This document shows, in pieces, positions 47,641 through 59,319 of a DNA stretch of 64,000 nucleotides. Made by a program: the position numbers and the translations under genes. Location of the stretch: NCBI RefSeq assembly GCF_004379255.2, contig NC_056047.1:33575855-33639854 (forward strand). Direction: 5' to 3'. How positions within the stretch are numbered: position 1 is the stretch's first letter; every line of letters starts with the position of its first letter. Origin of the DNA: Salvia splendens (taxonomy: Eukaryota; Streptophyta; Magnoliopsida; Lamiales; Lamiaceae). The notes beneath the pieces are model-generated. The model saw only the letters and a list, made by a program, of their open reading frames with translations, was not told the DNA's origin and did not search any database.

Positions 47641-48224
47641 ATGAATTTAATACGATGAACTTTTTAAAGCATCGGTTTTATTAAAAATACATTTGAATCT
47701 TCGGTTGGACTTTTAATTTAAAATAATAAGCCAATAAGTGAAATCATTTAATGCAACCGGTGTTTTATTAATAAAATAATATTATATTTTAATTTTTTAA
47801 AATTAAGTCTCTTCCTCAAAAGACACAGCTGTCATTGTTCTTTCTTTCTACCGCTGCAAATATTCAATTCAGCTTGTCTTCTTACTCAATTTCTGATGAT
47901 TTACTCTTCAATAACCTAAATTTGGTGAGGGCTAATGACCGTTTTAAAAATAATTGCAAATTTTAGAAGTAGAGAAAATATAAAAATATGAATTTAGGAA
48001 AGGGTTAAGCCCTCCCCTTCCCTTTACTGCGTCCGCCCATGCTTTCAAACTAAAGGAGAGTTGCGACCCAAAGGTATTGTATAAAAAAACACACAAATTC
48101 CGTTGGATAAATACTCCATGTACATTTGATTGGTGAGTTTTCTGAAAAATTTAGCGCAACATAATTATAAAATGGGCATTTTAAAGCTTTTTTTTATTTC
48201 GAGCGAAATATGGCATTAATTGTA
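47641..48224. other. Intergenic, no gene seen
   Basis: AT-rich DNA. ACACAGCTGTCATTGTTC near 47823 and the following stretch look like unique sequence, but no ORF or splice pattern is convincing. Confidence 0.4.
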
Positions 48225-48476
48225 CTCCCTCCATCCGCCAAATATTGTCCATGTTTAACTCGCCGTGAGTTTTAAGAAATATAAAGAAAAGTGAATGGAA
48301 AAGTGAGTAGAATGTAGGTCGCACATTTATATATTGGTTTTATAATAGAATGTAAGTGTAATAAGTTTGTGGAATGTGAGGACCATTTACCATAAATGGA
48401 AAAAAAACAAAGTGGACAACGTTTCGCGGACAGACCAAAATGGAAAAACTGGACAACATTTCACGGACGGAGGGAG
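48225..48476. mobile_element. Stowaway-type MITE
   Basis: CTCCCTCCATCCGCCAAATA at the left, CATTTCACGGACGGAGGGAG at the right, TA on both sides. Inner repeat of GTGGACAACGTTTCGCGGAC and TGGACAACATTTCACGGACG near the right end. Confidence 0.7.
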
Positions 48477-48506
48477 TAGTAGGTAATCTCCACTGCAAAT
48501 AATGTA

Positions 48507-48749
48507 TTCCTCCGTCCCATAAAAAATGTGCACTTTCCATTTTCGTCTGTCCCACAAAAATATGTGCATTCCATTTTTGGAAAGTTGTATCAATTTAATA
48601 ATGTAGGTCCTACTATCTAATAACTCTACTTTAAATACCATTCTCCTCCTCTCTCTTACTTTACCATACCATTATCCCCATCTCTCTTACTTTACCAATT
48701 TTGTCTTAATTCTCATCTCATCCGCCCATATTTTTATGGGATGGGGGAG
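48507..48749. mobile_element. Stowaway-type MITE
   Basis: TTCCTCCGTCCCATAAAAAA at the left, CATATTTTTATGGGATGGGG at the right, flanked by TA. Confidence 0.65.
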
Positions 48750-48875
48750 TATCTATCTCATACCTCTAACAGAATCAAATATAAAATTGCGAATAATTTC
48801 TCTCAAAGTTTTAAAAAGAATTAGAGTGTAATATTTAGCTTTTCATCATAATATATTGCTTATGACTCAAATATA

Positions 48876-49076
48876 CTCCCTCCGACAAATTAATATGAAT
48901 CATTTGCTTTTCGATACGGGACTCTATGTAGTGTTATTTTGTGAGTTAATAAAGAAAAAATAAAATAAAAGAGGGGGAAAAAATAGAGATGATGATATTT
49001 TAATTTAGGAAACGTTTCATTTCTAATGAGACATTCTAAAAAGGAAAACATTTCATTTTTAATGGGACAGAGCGAG
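48876..49076. mobile_element. Stowaway-type MITE
   Basis: CTCCCTCCGACAAATTAATA at the left, TTTTTAATGGGACAGAGCGA at the right, flanked by TA. Confidence 0.6.
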
Positions 49077-49174
49077 TAAATATAAACAAAAAGATTAGAA
49101 ACTCACAACTAAACTGCAAATAGGAATCTACGGGTAAAATAAAAGGTGAATACAAGCAACTTTCATAAAAAATA

Positions 49175-49366
49175 CTCATCCGTTTCATTAAATATGAAAC
49201 ATTTTGTTTTTGACACGTGATTCTGTGCAGTATTGTTTTGTAAGTTAATTTTTAATTGGACATATAATGAAATGAAAAAATAGGGATGTTTCCATATAAA
49301 CAAACGTTTCATTTTTAATTGGACAGAAAAAAAGAAAAACGTTCCATTTTTAAGGGACAGATGGAG
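49175..49366. mobile_element. Stowaway-type MITE
   Basis: CTCATCCGTTTCATTAAATA at the left, TTTTAAGGGACAGATGGAG at the right, flanked by TA. Related to the 48876-49076 element (shared GAAACATTTTGTTTTTGACA-like interior). Confidence 0.6.
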
Positions 49367-49784
49367 TAGTAGTTGTATATTTAGTAAACAGTATAATTTG
49401 ACAAGCTATTGTTGGATCAAAATCTAATGTTCCAACTTTAGCTCTATTCAAAACACCCCTCAATAACCAATACAGCAAAACCACCAATACAAAACAACCT
49501 ATGTACACGTTTTCAGAGGATATTTGTATATGCAATCATCAAAAACCAACCTGAAACTCCATTGAAGTACAGACAATGGTTTAGGATGACGATACGGACA
49601 GTCTCTGAGCAGTGACTCGGGCCGACATTGCCTGAAAGTAGTGTAGAATATCATGTGTGTTTTCAATGGTATTGCTGTTGTTAGAAGCAGGCGAGGGAGA
49701 CAAGAGGAGGAACATTATGGAAATGTAGCAAGGAAGATGCGAAGAAAATGAAGAATTAAAAAAAGAAAAATAATTCAAATTTAT
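49367..49784. other. Intergenic; small unassigned ORF
   Basis: A minus-strand frame (49581-49778) starts MNYFSFFNSSFSSHLPCYIS and has a hydrophobic stretch IMFLLLSPSPA, but it has no family I recognise and ends before the solo LTR. I cannot tell whether it is a gene. Otherwise nothing is seen. Confidence 0.3.
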
Positions 49785-52106
49785 TGTGACGCCCCAGAAT
49801 TTCGTTTTCTTTCGAGAAAAATTGGATTAATTAGTATTATTAATTCCTACTAGAAGCCGTGTAACCGTAGATTACCGTTGAAATTTCCGACTTTGGAGTA
49901 ATCTAAGTATTTTTGTTGGAAAAAAATAAAGTGCAAGGAAATTATTATTTCAAGGATAAAAGTGGAGAAAATACTTTATTTAGAGAAATGTGGAATATAC
50001 ATGTATACATTAAAAGACAACACATGCTATACAAATTGGAAGCATGGAGCTACGCGTAAGATTCCTTCAAGCATATGGGAGACCCTTCTCAAAGAGGAAT
50101 AAAGTGGTAGCTAATTTTACTCTATGGAATTGTGGTGCCTAAACTTAAGATAAAAGCTGAATTGCTTTGGTCAAGGGAGCTGCAGTACAAGATCTTCTAC
50201 CCTTCTCTCTTCTCTTCCCCGTCCTTCTCTAAGTTGGCTCCCCACTAAACTCCAAAGTTACAGCCATGAACCTGCAAGATTGACCACCAAAGAGGTTAGA
50301 AGAAATTCCTCAAATAAAGTGATGAAAATAGTGAGCGAAAGGGGGAGAGGCAACAAGCTAAAGGATCAGCCGAGATGCCCTCCAAAGAGCTGTAAAATCA
50401 GCAAGATCATGCACCATTCCCAAACTTTCACCAATTAAGAAACCAAGACAAAAGCCACAACTATGTGAGCTTATAGTAAGCCCCAAAAGAGAAGGGCTAG
50501 CATATACCTACATATAATTCATGAGATCAGCCCCCCCCATGAGACTCCCAAGAAATTACACCAAATTGGTATGAAAGGCATAACCATCAAGCTCGAAAGA
50601 TAGCTAAGTTACAACCAAAAAATAGTAGTTCAACTTCCCAAGATTTCAGACGCAAGAGGCCAAAATCGAGGCCTGTATAAACTGCCTCCCCACCCCAAAT
50701 TTCACCGCACATAAGAATTTCAGCAAGAACTAGGGAGGAGAACGAGGGAGGCAGTGACAGCGCGGAGGGGGCAGCCGCATAAACCAAAGAACCACTGAGT
50801 GAGGTAATCCCCTCAACACCACACCACTCTTGCATCATTTAGATCAAGTAGATAGAACAAGAACTTAGAGAACATAGAGTTAAGTGCCACGGTTCTGCCA
50901 AATTTCACAATAGGAAGCTTCTACCATGAATCCCAAAGAGCAGATACAATAATCAATGTCACAAGATTAAGGTTTGATCACAACCATAGCCAATGCTTTT
51001 AAAACACTCAGTTGCTGCCAGAATTTCAAAAAAGTAAGCTAAGTTTTAGGGAAGAAAACTTAGCTTTAGTATGAAGGGCTGTCCGACGGAGAACTTGACG
51101 GAAGGAGCTGACGCGAGTTGCCGACGTCGGTGTGAATCCAAAGCGAGTTATTAAATTAAGGAATAAGCATACCAGGTGAGCTTTCTTTTAATGTCCACTA
51201 CATTAGTGTGGATATAAATCAAATATTTGTGAAATTATGAAATATCATCAAAATGGAGCTGTGATTATTTTCAAGATGTTGTCATGCCATAAATGTTTGT
51301 TTTGATGATGCCTATCTGTGGGGCTAAGTGCCTCTTTTGTTTTGGTAACCCCAAAACGTAAATCGAATTCGGGTCTGAGAGTGGGTAAAATTCCAACACA
51401 GACTTGTGTACACGTTGAAATCCGTGAGCTATCGAGAGGGTTGGCCGGTTCTGTGTCCGTGGAAGATGGCCACCTTCCCGGCACGATGGAATGATGGGTG
51501 ACCGCGGGAGGTGGCCACCTCCCCGACGCTTGAATGTTTGGATATGGCGAATTATGAATGATGAAAGAACTTAGTTTGCAGACAAACTTTTAGCTCACAA
51601 ATGAATTTAGTATGCTCGGGACTTTTAAGAAAAACCCTCATGTGATACTGTAGATGGATGACAACTATATAATGTATGTTTTGATTTTCGGCACATGTCC
51701 ACTGAGTACTCTTGTACTCAGCCTTGCATGTATTTATAAATGTGCAGGTTGAACGTCAAGAGGAAGGAGTATTGATCGGAGTCGATATTATTAAATAATC
51801 AAGTGGATATTCCAACGATTCGTGTCTTCATGCACGAAGTCGTTTAGCAAGGACTTATTCCGCTGTGTTTTGTTAAGTGAGAATCATAGAATCTCACCAT
51901 CGAACTCTGATTTATTTTGATGAGGTGTCATTTTCTGTTTCCAAGACTATTTACTCTAGTACTTGGCTCCTATTCTATGTTATTATTTGATTTGGCCTTT
52001 GGCAAGTTTCTCAAGTTCTACCCTTTCTCTCCCCGTTTTCTTTAATTCCCTTTATTAGTCGCGGTTTACCCGCTTTCGCTATCCGTAGCAAAATGCGGTC
52101 GTGACA
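49785..52106 (+). mobile_element. 2.3-kb solo LTR (gypsy, Tekay-like) downstream of CUL3
   Basis: Begins TGTGACGCCCCAGAATTTCG and ends AATGCGGTCGTGACA. TTTAT is duplicated on both sides (49780-49784 and 52107-52111). The terminal sequences are typical of gypsy LTRs of the Tekay/Del group. GAGTACTCTTGTACTCAGCC near 51704 corresponds to GAGTACTTGTTGTACTCAAT in the 37796-41225 LTR, so they are related. No internal coding region was found. The ORFs 50587-50838 and 51248-51484 (minus) show no domain. It ends 484 bp beyond the CUL3 stop codon. Confidence 0.8.
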
Positions 52107-52111
52107 TTTAT

Positions 52112-52595
52112 TCACTCTGGCTTTCTTGTGTGTCTCTCTTTTGACCTTTCAACATTTGTTGAGAGCACAAAAATATGCTTCAGAACCCAATAAAAGTAAG
52201 TGAAGACAAACATTTACAAGTTTTCACCACAGGATGCCTGGTCACAAATCAATATTTTCTCCCTATTTACTGCATTTATGAAACTTTAATGACTAGAATA
52301 AAAGACATGCATAGGTTTGGAAGTAAAGGTCTTGTTAGAGAAAACTTATGGTACCAAAAATTGTATGAGATTGAGATGCGAGTACAGCACATTGCACGAC
52401 GAGAGAGTGAATTCATAGCTGTAGGCAATACGCAAATGATGTTACAAAGGGTGGAATTGAATAGTGGCCATTGCAAGAAGAGATAATAGTTTCACTCAAA
52501 AGAAAAATTGCATCTTTCAGAAATAAACTTGTCTCGACTGTCAACCAGTAGCACTTTCATGGCAAAAGCTAACCTGGAAATATTGGAGAAAAATT
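52112..52595 (-). other. 3' flank/3' UTR of CUL3
   Basis: Lies downstream of CUL3 on the minus strand. The plus-strand ORF 52175-52486 and the minus-strand ORF 52276-52476 show no domain. Most of the near half is likely 3' UTR. No clear poly(A) signal was singled out. Confidence 0.4.
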
Positions 52596-55500
52596 TCACG
52601 CAAGATACCGGTATAATCGTCTATCTGCATTATCCCTTTCCAAGAAATCTCGCTCTATAAGGGATTCGATTCGTTTCTTGATCTCCCCGGGGTTGGCCAG
52701 GAACCGTGACTGCAATTGTTTTGTCACCTCAGCAATAATATTATTATGATCCAGCACCCTCCTCGATTTCATGATTCTGACTATTGCAGCCTCAATCTGG
52801 GGCTTCCTATCTTCCTCCACCCTCTGCCTTGTCTCTTGCTTCTCCGGCTCAGATTCTTTTTGTGCAACCACAGTTCCTATTTTAACCTTTCGAAGTTTAC
52901 TGGTGAAATTGTCATTAACAGAAAATGCATCATCCTCTCCGATATCCTTGCTCATGGGCTCTTTACGAAGCACATTTTTCCCTTTTACACAAGCTAAGGA
53001 CTGCAGGCACCGTTTCAAGTCAGAAGATGGAATCTCTGTGACCTGCTCAATCTCCTTGTAGCTAAGATGTTCGTTACTGTTGAACAGCATTAAAACACAC
53101 ATTTGATAAGTCGAAACATTCAACTCATACTTCTGTACATTCCCAAAGGTTGCTCTCAGATCAGCTGTTCCCATATTTGTCTGCCAGGTCAATCTCCTAC
53201 CTGTATGAGTCCTCAGGTAATATGATCGAAACTTCTCGCAGAGAGTTGACAGCTCAGCTGGAAGGTTGCAAGTGTTGGTGGATTGAGTAGGCCACGACCC
53301 AGTAGTCAAAACCTGGACGACTAATGCTGGGCCATTCCCCAGCTCAGCACCGCAGGCAGCATAAAACCCTTGCATAGTGTCCTGAGACGTCTTCATATCT
53401 GTAAACATCCCTTCCAATTTTGATGTAAACTGATACCCACATTCAGTCTTCAGTTTGACAATGAGACTTCTTTCTGCATCATCCGATACTGTTTTTCCTG
53501 ACAGGAGCCTCTTTGCCAAGTGCTGTTTGTAGTATTTCTCAAAAACATCTTTCTCCTGAAGGTAACGGAACAATATCATTACCTTATCAAGAATAAGCTC
53601 AACATCCTCGTCTTTCACTCCCTTCAGCCCTTTGCGCAGCTTATCATCCACAAACAAAGATATGTACTCTGGAGAACGAGGATTTAAATTAATGAAATAC
53701 TCAAATGAAGAACTCAAGGCATTCTGGAATGTCTTGTCATTGCTGAATGCCGAGCTTATGATTTTATCATACTTATCCCTTTTCTCAAGGAGTGTCTCAA
53801 CAAACTCCACTGGATTCTTCGATTTCTCTGGATCAGTAACAAGCTGATTTCCTGTATCTCTCATGTGGGACGTCATTACATTCCTGATTGTGGAGAGGCC
53901 GTCTGAAACCCGACGGAATAAGTTGTACATCCTTGCCAAGTCTTCAGATTTATCATCCAGAAGCATCTTTACCAGACCCGAGTTCTCCATATGAACCAAT
54001 CTAAGCATGTGGTTGGCTATCATCTCCTTTTCTACAACATTGGTTATCTTTGGTTCAGTCTTTGTGTCTAAGTAATGTGATACCCTGTCAATATCTTCAT
54101 TTAAACGCCTTTCAGCTTTCTTCAGGTAGTCCGCACAATCACAACACTCAATATATTCCTGTGATTCTGCCTGATAGTAATCAGCAGAAACGTTAAGAAA
54201 TGGTTTCTCGAAATCCTCTTGGTAGACTGAAGCTCCCAAATCCATTAGCATTTTAATAATATTTCTCATAAGCCCTCTGTTGATGACTTCACCTGTGCGT
54301 TCCCTCTGTATCAGTTCAAGAATGGTGTTTAAAAGCCTTGACTGGATATTACAAGAGTGAATGACATAGTCCCTCCAGAGGTTTAGCCCGAGCTCATGAA
54401 CAGGGGTCTTATGGGTGCTTGGGATTAATGTCCTGTCCACGTACATTAGTATGTCACGGATCATTTGCAATGCTTTATTGTGATTGTTCCATTTGGCATT
54501 AAGTTCATCCAGGAACGAGGCACCTTGGGCAGCTTCTATAGATTTGGACATTGACTGAAGATGGAGTGTCATTGTCGACACAAGTCCAGAATAAAGCTTC
54601 TCCCCAAATTTATGTAATACCATATTATATGCATTTCTGGATGAACGGAAATTCAAATTAGAGACCCAATTTGTTACCGTAGGAATATGCGATTTGGGAA
54701 AAAATTACTTGTTTCATATATAAACTCCTATTCTCTGACTCAAGTAAGGATTCACTTAAAGCAAAAGAAACATATGTTCAGCAATCAAAGACTCTACGTT
54801 TTTTTTTTCAGGAAAACATACCTCTAGACACCAAATAAAAGGAAGTTTCTTTTCGTAAAACATATGTTCAACATATCTAATTCTCCTCGTTCAAACTATT
54901 ATCATAGATTTTGCGTATAGACTCTTTTAAAATTCCACAGCTCAAATGAACTTGTGCATTAGATGGAAGTTCCTTTTCCACATGAGTATAATTGAGACAG
55001 AGTACGATTGAAGCAGAGGGATCAAAAGAACAAGTTAGGATTAAAAGCAGAGGGATCAAATTAACTGAAACAAAGTCTTCATCGAGACGGTTTCCTATAC
55101 ATACACATTCAGAAACAATGTTCTGTCAATTACATACAGATTAGAGATTTCGTAACAGAACAAAAACAGAGGATAAGCCGTCCATGAAACCATAACATAT
55201 GGAAATTCTATTTAAAACCTTAAACACAATTCGTCGAGACAGTTTTCTGTACATACACATTTACTACGAAATCCTTGATTAGTGTAATGATCGGATAATT
55301 ACACATCAAGTAAGTGTAAACTATGCCCCATGGAATTCCACTTGAAGATAGTATTGTTTAATGTGATAATAAGGTGAAAGGAAAGAAGATAATCCCAGCA
55401 CATGAAAACATTAATCAGCCACCATTACTTTCATAGAAATGGTGGTAAAACAGGTTCGAATAAATACCAAATCAAATCAGCTACAGAATGAACCATCAAT

Positions 55501-55784
55501 ATAAAGCAAAGTAGCGATACAACAAGCATATGCAGACAATTGAAGATACAAACGAAACCGTAAAAAATGAATTGTAAAACAAACTTGGCGAAATTGGGGG
55601 AAGAAACAGCAAAAACAAACCTGTATAATTCTTCAAAACTAAGCCCGCTAGCGTTATGATTGTAAATCTCTTTAATAGCATCCTCTAAAACCTTCCAAGT
55701 CTTTTCGGCATACTTGGGATCCACCACCACTTTGTGCTTGAATGCTTCAATCTGAAAATTCCTCTTCTTCGGCCCGCTGCTCAT
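52596..55784 (-). CDS. CUL3: Cullin-3, scaffold of CRL3 ubiquitin ligases
   Basis: CUL3 bridges BTB-domain substrate adaptors (N-terminus) and RBX1 with its E2 (C-terminus) to ubiquitinate targets. In plants these act in light, ethylene and salicylate signalling. Exon 1 is 55621-55784 (MSSGPKKRNFQIEAFKHKVV to SGLSFEELYR). The intron is 54637-55620 (GT at 55620-55619, AG at 54638-54637, 984 bp). Exon 2 is 52596-54636. The joined frame is 734 residues, against 732 in Arabidopsis CUL3A, with the same exon-1/2 join (LYR/NAYNMVLHKF). The cullin homology region has KDVFEKYYKQHLAKRLLSGK and CGYQFTSKLEGMFTDMK. The winged-helix end has IEAAIVRIMKSRRVLDHNNI, whose Lys at about 678 is the NEDD8 site, and it ends LYRYLA. 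No frame break was seen. Arabidopsis has two paralogues; I cannot say which this matches. Confidence 0.95.
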
Positions 55785-56580
55785 TCTTAGGGTTAAATTG
55801 ATAGCGCAATTTTAGGGATTTTCTCAATTGATTAACGAAGCGGAAATCCAGGTATAGGGCATGAAATTGGAGCTGAATACCGCTGATAGATTGGATTGAA
55901 GGTCGAATTAGTCCACCATGAACAGGATTTGGAGATTATTGTTGATCAAAGGAGCAAATGCTGTTCATTTCTTTGTCAAAGGAGGGCAAGTTTCTAAGGT
56001 TTTGGTGCTAAAGCTAAACTGATGATTTTCTTTGTCGAATCGAGTTGATAATTATAAGAGGGGAAATTGCAGGAAACCATACAATCCTCCATTCTTCGAT
56101 TCCCTTTTGCCATCTTATTCCAGCAAAACTAGTCCATTTTTATTTTTTAAATTGTCACTACCTATAACATCTATATGTAAGGAGAGTTATGGAAAAATTT
56201 ACCAAAATATTATTATAATTTATAATGCCATATTTATAATATCATGTAATAAGTTATGTTGTTTAATATTTTATATTTAATTTCTAATTTTAATGTTTTT
56301 ATCTTTGGGTTTCCGTTTTCTTGTAACCATCATTAGCTTAACGATTGTAATGATTGTTGGATAGTAGTTTAATTTTAAAATTCTTAGCATTATCTTATCT
56401 TTATGTTTTTTTTTTCATTTTATTTATTTTGTTCTTTCATTTATAATTAATTTTTACAAAAAGGTGTTTTTTATATGAATATATATAAAAAAAGAATGTT
56501 AGAATTTTTTACTTTTAAAGTTATAAACTTGCTGAAGAATTGAGCTCAATATCCAATATCTTTTTGTGAAAAGAATTTTA
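55785..56580. other. 5' flank of CUL3
   Basis: The first 200 bp upstream of the CUL3 ATG (55785 to about 55990) are likely 5' UTR and core promoter on the minus strand. No clear TATA box is seen. Beyond 56130 the DNA is very AT-rich with nothing recognisable. Confidence 0.4.
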
Positions 56581-57196
56581 GAGCATCTGCAGCGGACTAA
56601 GAGCACCCGCCGTGCCGTCGGCGCAGCGAGTACCCTGCTCGCCGCTGTGCTTTTGCCGACGGCACGGCTCTGCTCAATAGCAAGAGCACCGCCGTGCCGA
56701 AGAGCACACCTACGTGGCGTCTCCTGATTGAGCTCGTTTTTATTCCATTAAATTTATTTATTTTTTAATTCATAAAAAATCAAAAATAATCCGAAAAAAA
56801 AAGAAAAAAATATTTTCGGATTTCCAAAATATAGCCATTTTAACCGTTTTTTTCTATTTTCTTGATGTTTTTTAAAAAATTATCCAAAAATCATCTATAA
56901 ATACCCACATTTATCATACATTCTTTACATCAAATTATCCCTCATTCATACTTCAAATTTTTTTATTATGAATTTAATTATGTAATTTAAAATTTTTAGG
57001 ATTTTAATTATGTAATTTTTTATTTTTTATTAATTTGTAATCGTATGTTGGGTATTTTTAATGGATTTTAATATTTTGGAAATGTTTTTAGTAATGGAAG
57101 TATTTAATTGAATAATAGAATGTTAGGACCCTTGAGCATGCTCTTGGGGAAGAGCATGAATGTGAGTATTGTACTCTTGCGGAAGAACATAGAGTC
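56581..57196. mobile_element. PIF/Harbinger (Tourist-like) remnant
   Basis: Starts GAGCATCTGCAGCGGACTAA after TTA, followed by alternating AGAGCACC and GCCGTGCCG repeats. Farther in, TATAAATACCCACATTTATC near 56899 with TACATTCTTTACATCAAATT is typical of the leader of plant PIF/Harbinger elements. GAGCATGCTCTTGGGGAAGA near 57135 looks like degenerate right-end sequence. No transposase frame remains. The exact right end is unclear, and a copia LTR begins at 57197, perhaps inserted in it. Confidence 0.5.
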
Positions 57197-57561
57197 TGTT
57201 GGAATCGTGCTTGGTCAAATGATTTTTGACTAAGAATAAATGTAATAAGACATTTAATTTTGTGAAATTAAATGCAATAACGTCGATCTACGTTCCGAGT
57301 AGATGACCGTAGTATATTCATTTTCTCAAATCCGATTCCCGGTGAGTGAGAAATAATATATTAAAGTTGGTCACAATAAAGCTAGAAATGAGCTATGTGA
57401 AGAGACTTAAGGATTAATTAACTATGTGTTAATTATCCCACATTGGGGATGATAAACTTCTTTGATGAAGTATTTAATCAGATGAATCATTATGTGTAAT
57501 AATTATCGTGGAATAAGACGGGTGAAAGAGCCCACACGCGCGCGCCGCCGCCTGCCCGCGA

Positions 57562-57687
57562 GCCGCGAGCCGCGCACCGCGCACCGTGACCCGTGACTCG
57601 TGTCCCGTGTCCCGTGACCCGTGACCCGTGCCCCGTGCCCCTTGCGCCGGGCGCCGGGTGCCGTGTGCCTTGTGCCTTGGATCTTGG
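57562..57687. repeat. Heptanucleotide array, 18 units (5' LTR)
   Basis: 18 consecutive 7-mers of the type GCCGCGA, ACCGTGA, CCCGTGA, CCCGTGC, GCCGGGC, GCCGTGT, GCCTTGG, with gradual change from unit to unit. The same array in the 3' LTR (63552-63705) has 22 units. Confidence 0.9.
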
Positions 57688-57820
57688 CAATTGGTCTTTG
57701 GGTGGTCTTTGGGCTGTTCTTTGGAGTTGGTCGTTGAGCGTGGTTCTTACCCCGCTTGTTCTTTTTAGACCACCCCAAACTCCACGATATCCCCGACGGG
57801 TCCTGGTTCACGTCATGGTC

Positions 57821-57985
57821 CCGTTGGACCCCGACGCACAACGGGAGACAAAAGGTCCCCGCTGGACCCCGACGCACAACGGGAGACAAAAGGTCCCCGC
57901 TGGACCCCGACGCACAACGTGAGTCAAAAGGTCCCGCTGGACCCCGACGTATAACGGGAGACGAAAGGTCCCCGATGGACCCGGA
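57821..57985. repeat. 38-bp tandem repeat in 5' LTR
   Basis: Units of CCGCTGGACCCCGACGCACA followed by ACGGGAGACAAAAGGTC start at 57821, 57859, 57897, 57934 and 57972 (last one partial). The 3' LTR has one unit fewer (starts at 63839, 63877, 63914 and 63952). Confidence 0.9.
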
Positions 57986-58828
57986 CGGTCCATGGTGTAT
58001 CCCGTCGTGTAGCATGTCTAGGTGCGTCGTGACTCTTCATCTCCCACTAGCTAGTGCACCACCCAGTAACCCCCGGCGGTTACAGTCAAGCCATCATGAC
58101 ACACATAATGGCTTTTGACTCCATCAATGCTCCCGTGGGTGGACTTGGCCTATAAATAGGCAGTCACTCCATGCATTTCAAACAGGGTCATTAGATACAC
58201 AACACATTGTCATAGCTCTCTCCCTGTCTCTGCATAGTCTTCCCGTCAAAGCTCTGCCCTCGCCATCATCTAGTTCGCCGGAGTTTGGGGACGACACGCC
58301 AAACCGAGAGCACTACCGGGGCGTATCTCGTCTAGCGGAAAGAGGACTCCTCGACTCGGCTTACAACTTATTTACGGTTTATTGTTTCGAATTCTTCATT
58401 GTAATTTCAATTCAATTTATTTTCCGTTTAATCTCTATTCTTCATTGGGTTGTATTGCCCGGTTAGTGTATCTTTGTATTACAGTCAATCATTTTCCAAC
58501 CAACAATCGCAAGACGAGATATACTTGCCGTTGAAGAAGGAGTTTGGACTTTAAATTGAATCTAAAACTTTCGAAACTAATACCTTAGCGTGGAGATGGA
58601 TCCCATCGCTGCGTTCCCCGTCGTCGCTTTCCCCGACTCCAACACTGACGTGCCCACTATTCCCCCGCCGGGTTCCCGTCGGGTCCCCGCCATGACCACG
58701 ACTCCCGTCGGGTCCCCGCTATGACCATGACTCTCGTCGAGTCCACATCATTACCGTTGACTACCCAAGCGCCTTGAGCGCTCACTAACCTATTTGGGTC
58801 GAATGGTGCATCCACCTTGAGTGGCATC

Positions 58829-59247
58829 GATGGTTCCACATTAAGTGGTTCCATGGGATCCTTGATAGGATCGAGTGTTGGACCTTTCGAGGTCAACACG
58901 GGTGTTGGGGCCTTCGGGACCAGCACGAAGAAAGACGGTTCCACTTTTTGCGGTTCCGCGAGATCCTCCAATGGATCGTGTATTGAGTCCTTTGGGATCA
59001 ACACGAGTGTTGGGGCCTTCGGGGCCAACACGCAAATTGACGGTTCCACTATTAGTGGTTCCTTGAGATCCTCCAACGGATCAAGTGTTGAGGCCTCGGG
59101 ATCAACACGTGTGTTAGGACCTTAGGGGCCAACACGAAAACGGGGGGTTCCACGTTTAGTGGCTCCATAGAATCCTCTAATGGATTAAGTGTTGGGACCG
59201 TCTGGTCCAACACGAGAGTTGAAGCCTTTGGGATCAACAACGACTGA
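58829..59247. repeat. 105-bp minisatellite, four units (35 codons each)
   Basis: Units starting GACGGTTCCAC or GATGGTTCCAC begin at 58829, 58934, 59039 and 59143, spacing 105, 105 and 104. The period is exactly 35 codons. On the plus strand one frame (58817-59125) gives a repeated D-G-S-T...S-G-S...S-S-N-G-S...F-G-I-N-T...V-G-A-F-G-A-N-T. The minus strand (58657-59076) is also open, with repeated VEPS...VLAPKAPTLVL. Which strand, if any, was coding is not clear. Confidence 0.85.
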
Positions 59248-59319
59248 CTCCAATGTGGGGGAGAGACCTCGTAAATGTGAATGGTCAATAAGTCCTACGG
59301 GACGTCTCCCGTCGTTCCC

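Larger units (their letters stand above)
57197..58505 (+). repeat. 5' LTR of right-hand copia element
   Basis: Starts TGTTGG and, by matching inverted termini, ends CCAACA at 58505 (1309 bp). CCTATAAATAGGC near 58150 is a candidate TATA box. It contains the heptamer array and the 38-bp repeats listed separately. The sequence following it (ATCGCAAGACGAG) is not a tRNA-Met-type primer site. Confidence 0.7.

Noticed and set aside
57490..58118. ORFs over the heptamer and 38-bp arrays, and their copies at 63464-63973
   Set aside because: They lie inside LTRs and read through simple repeats, with no start context or domain.
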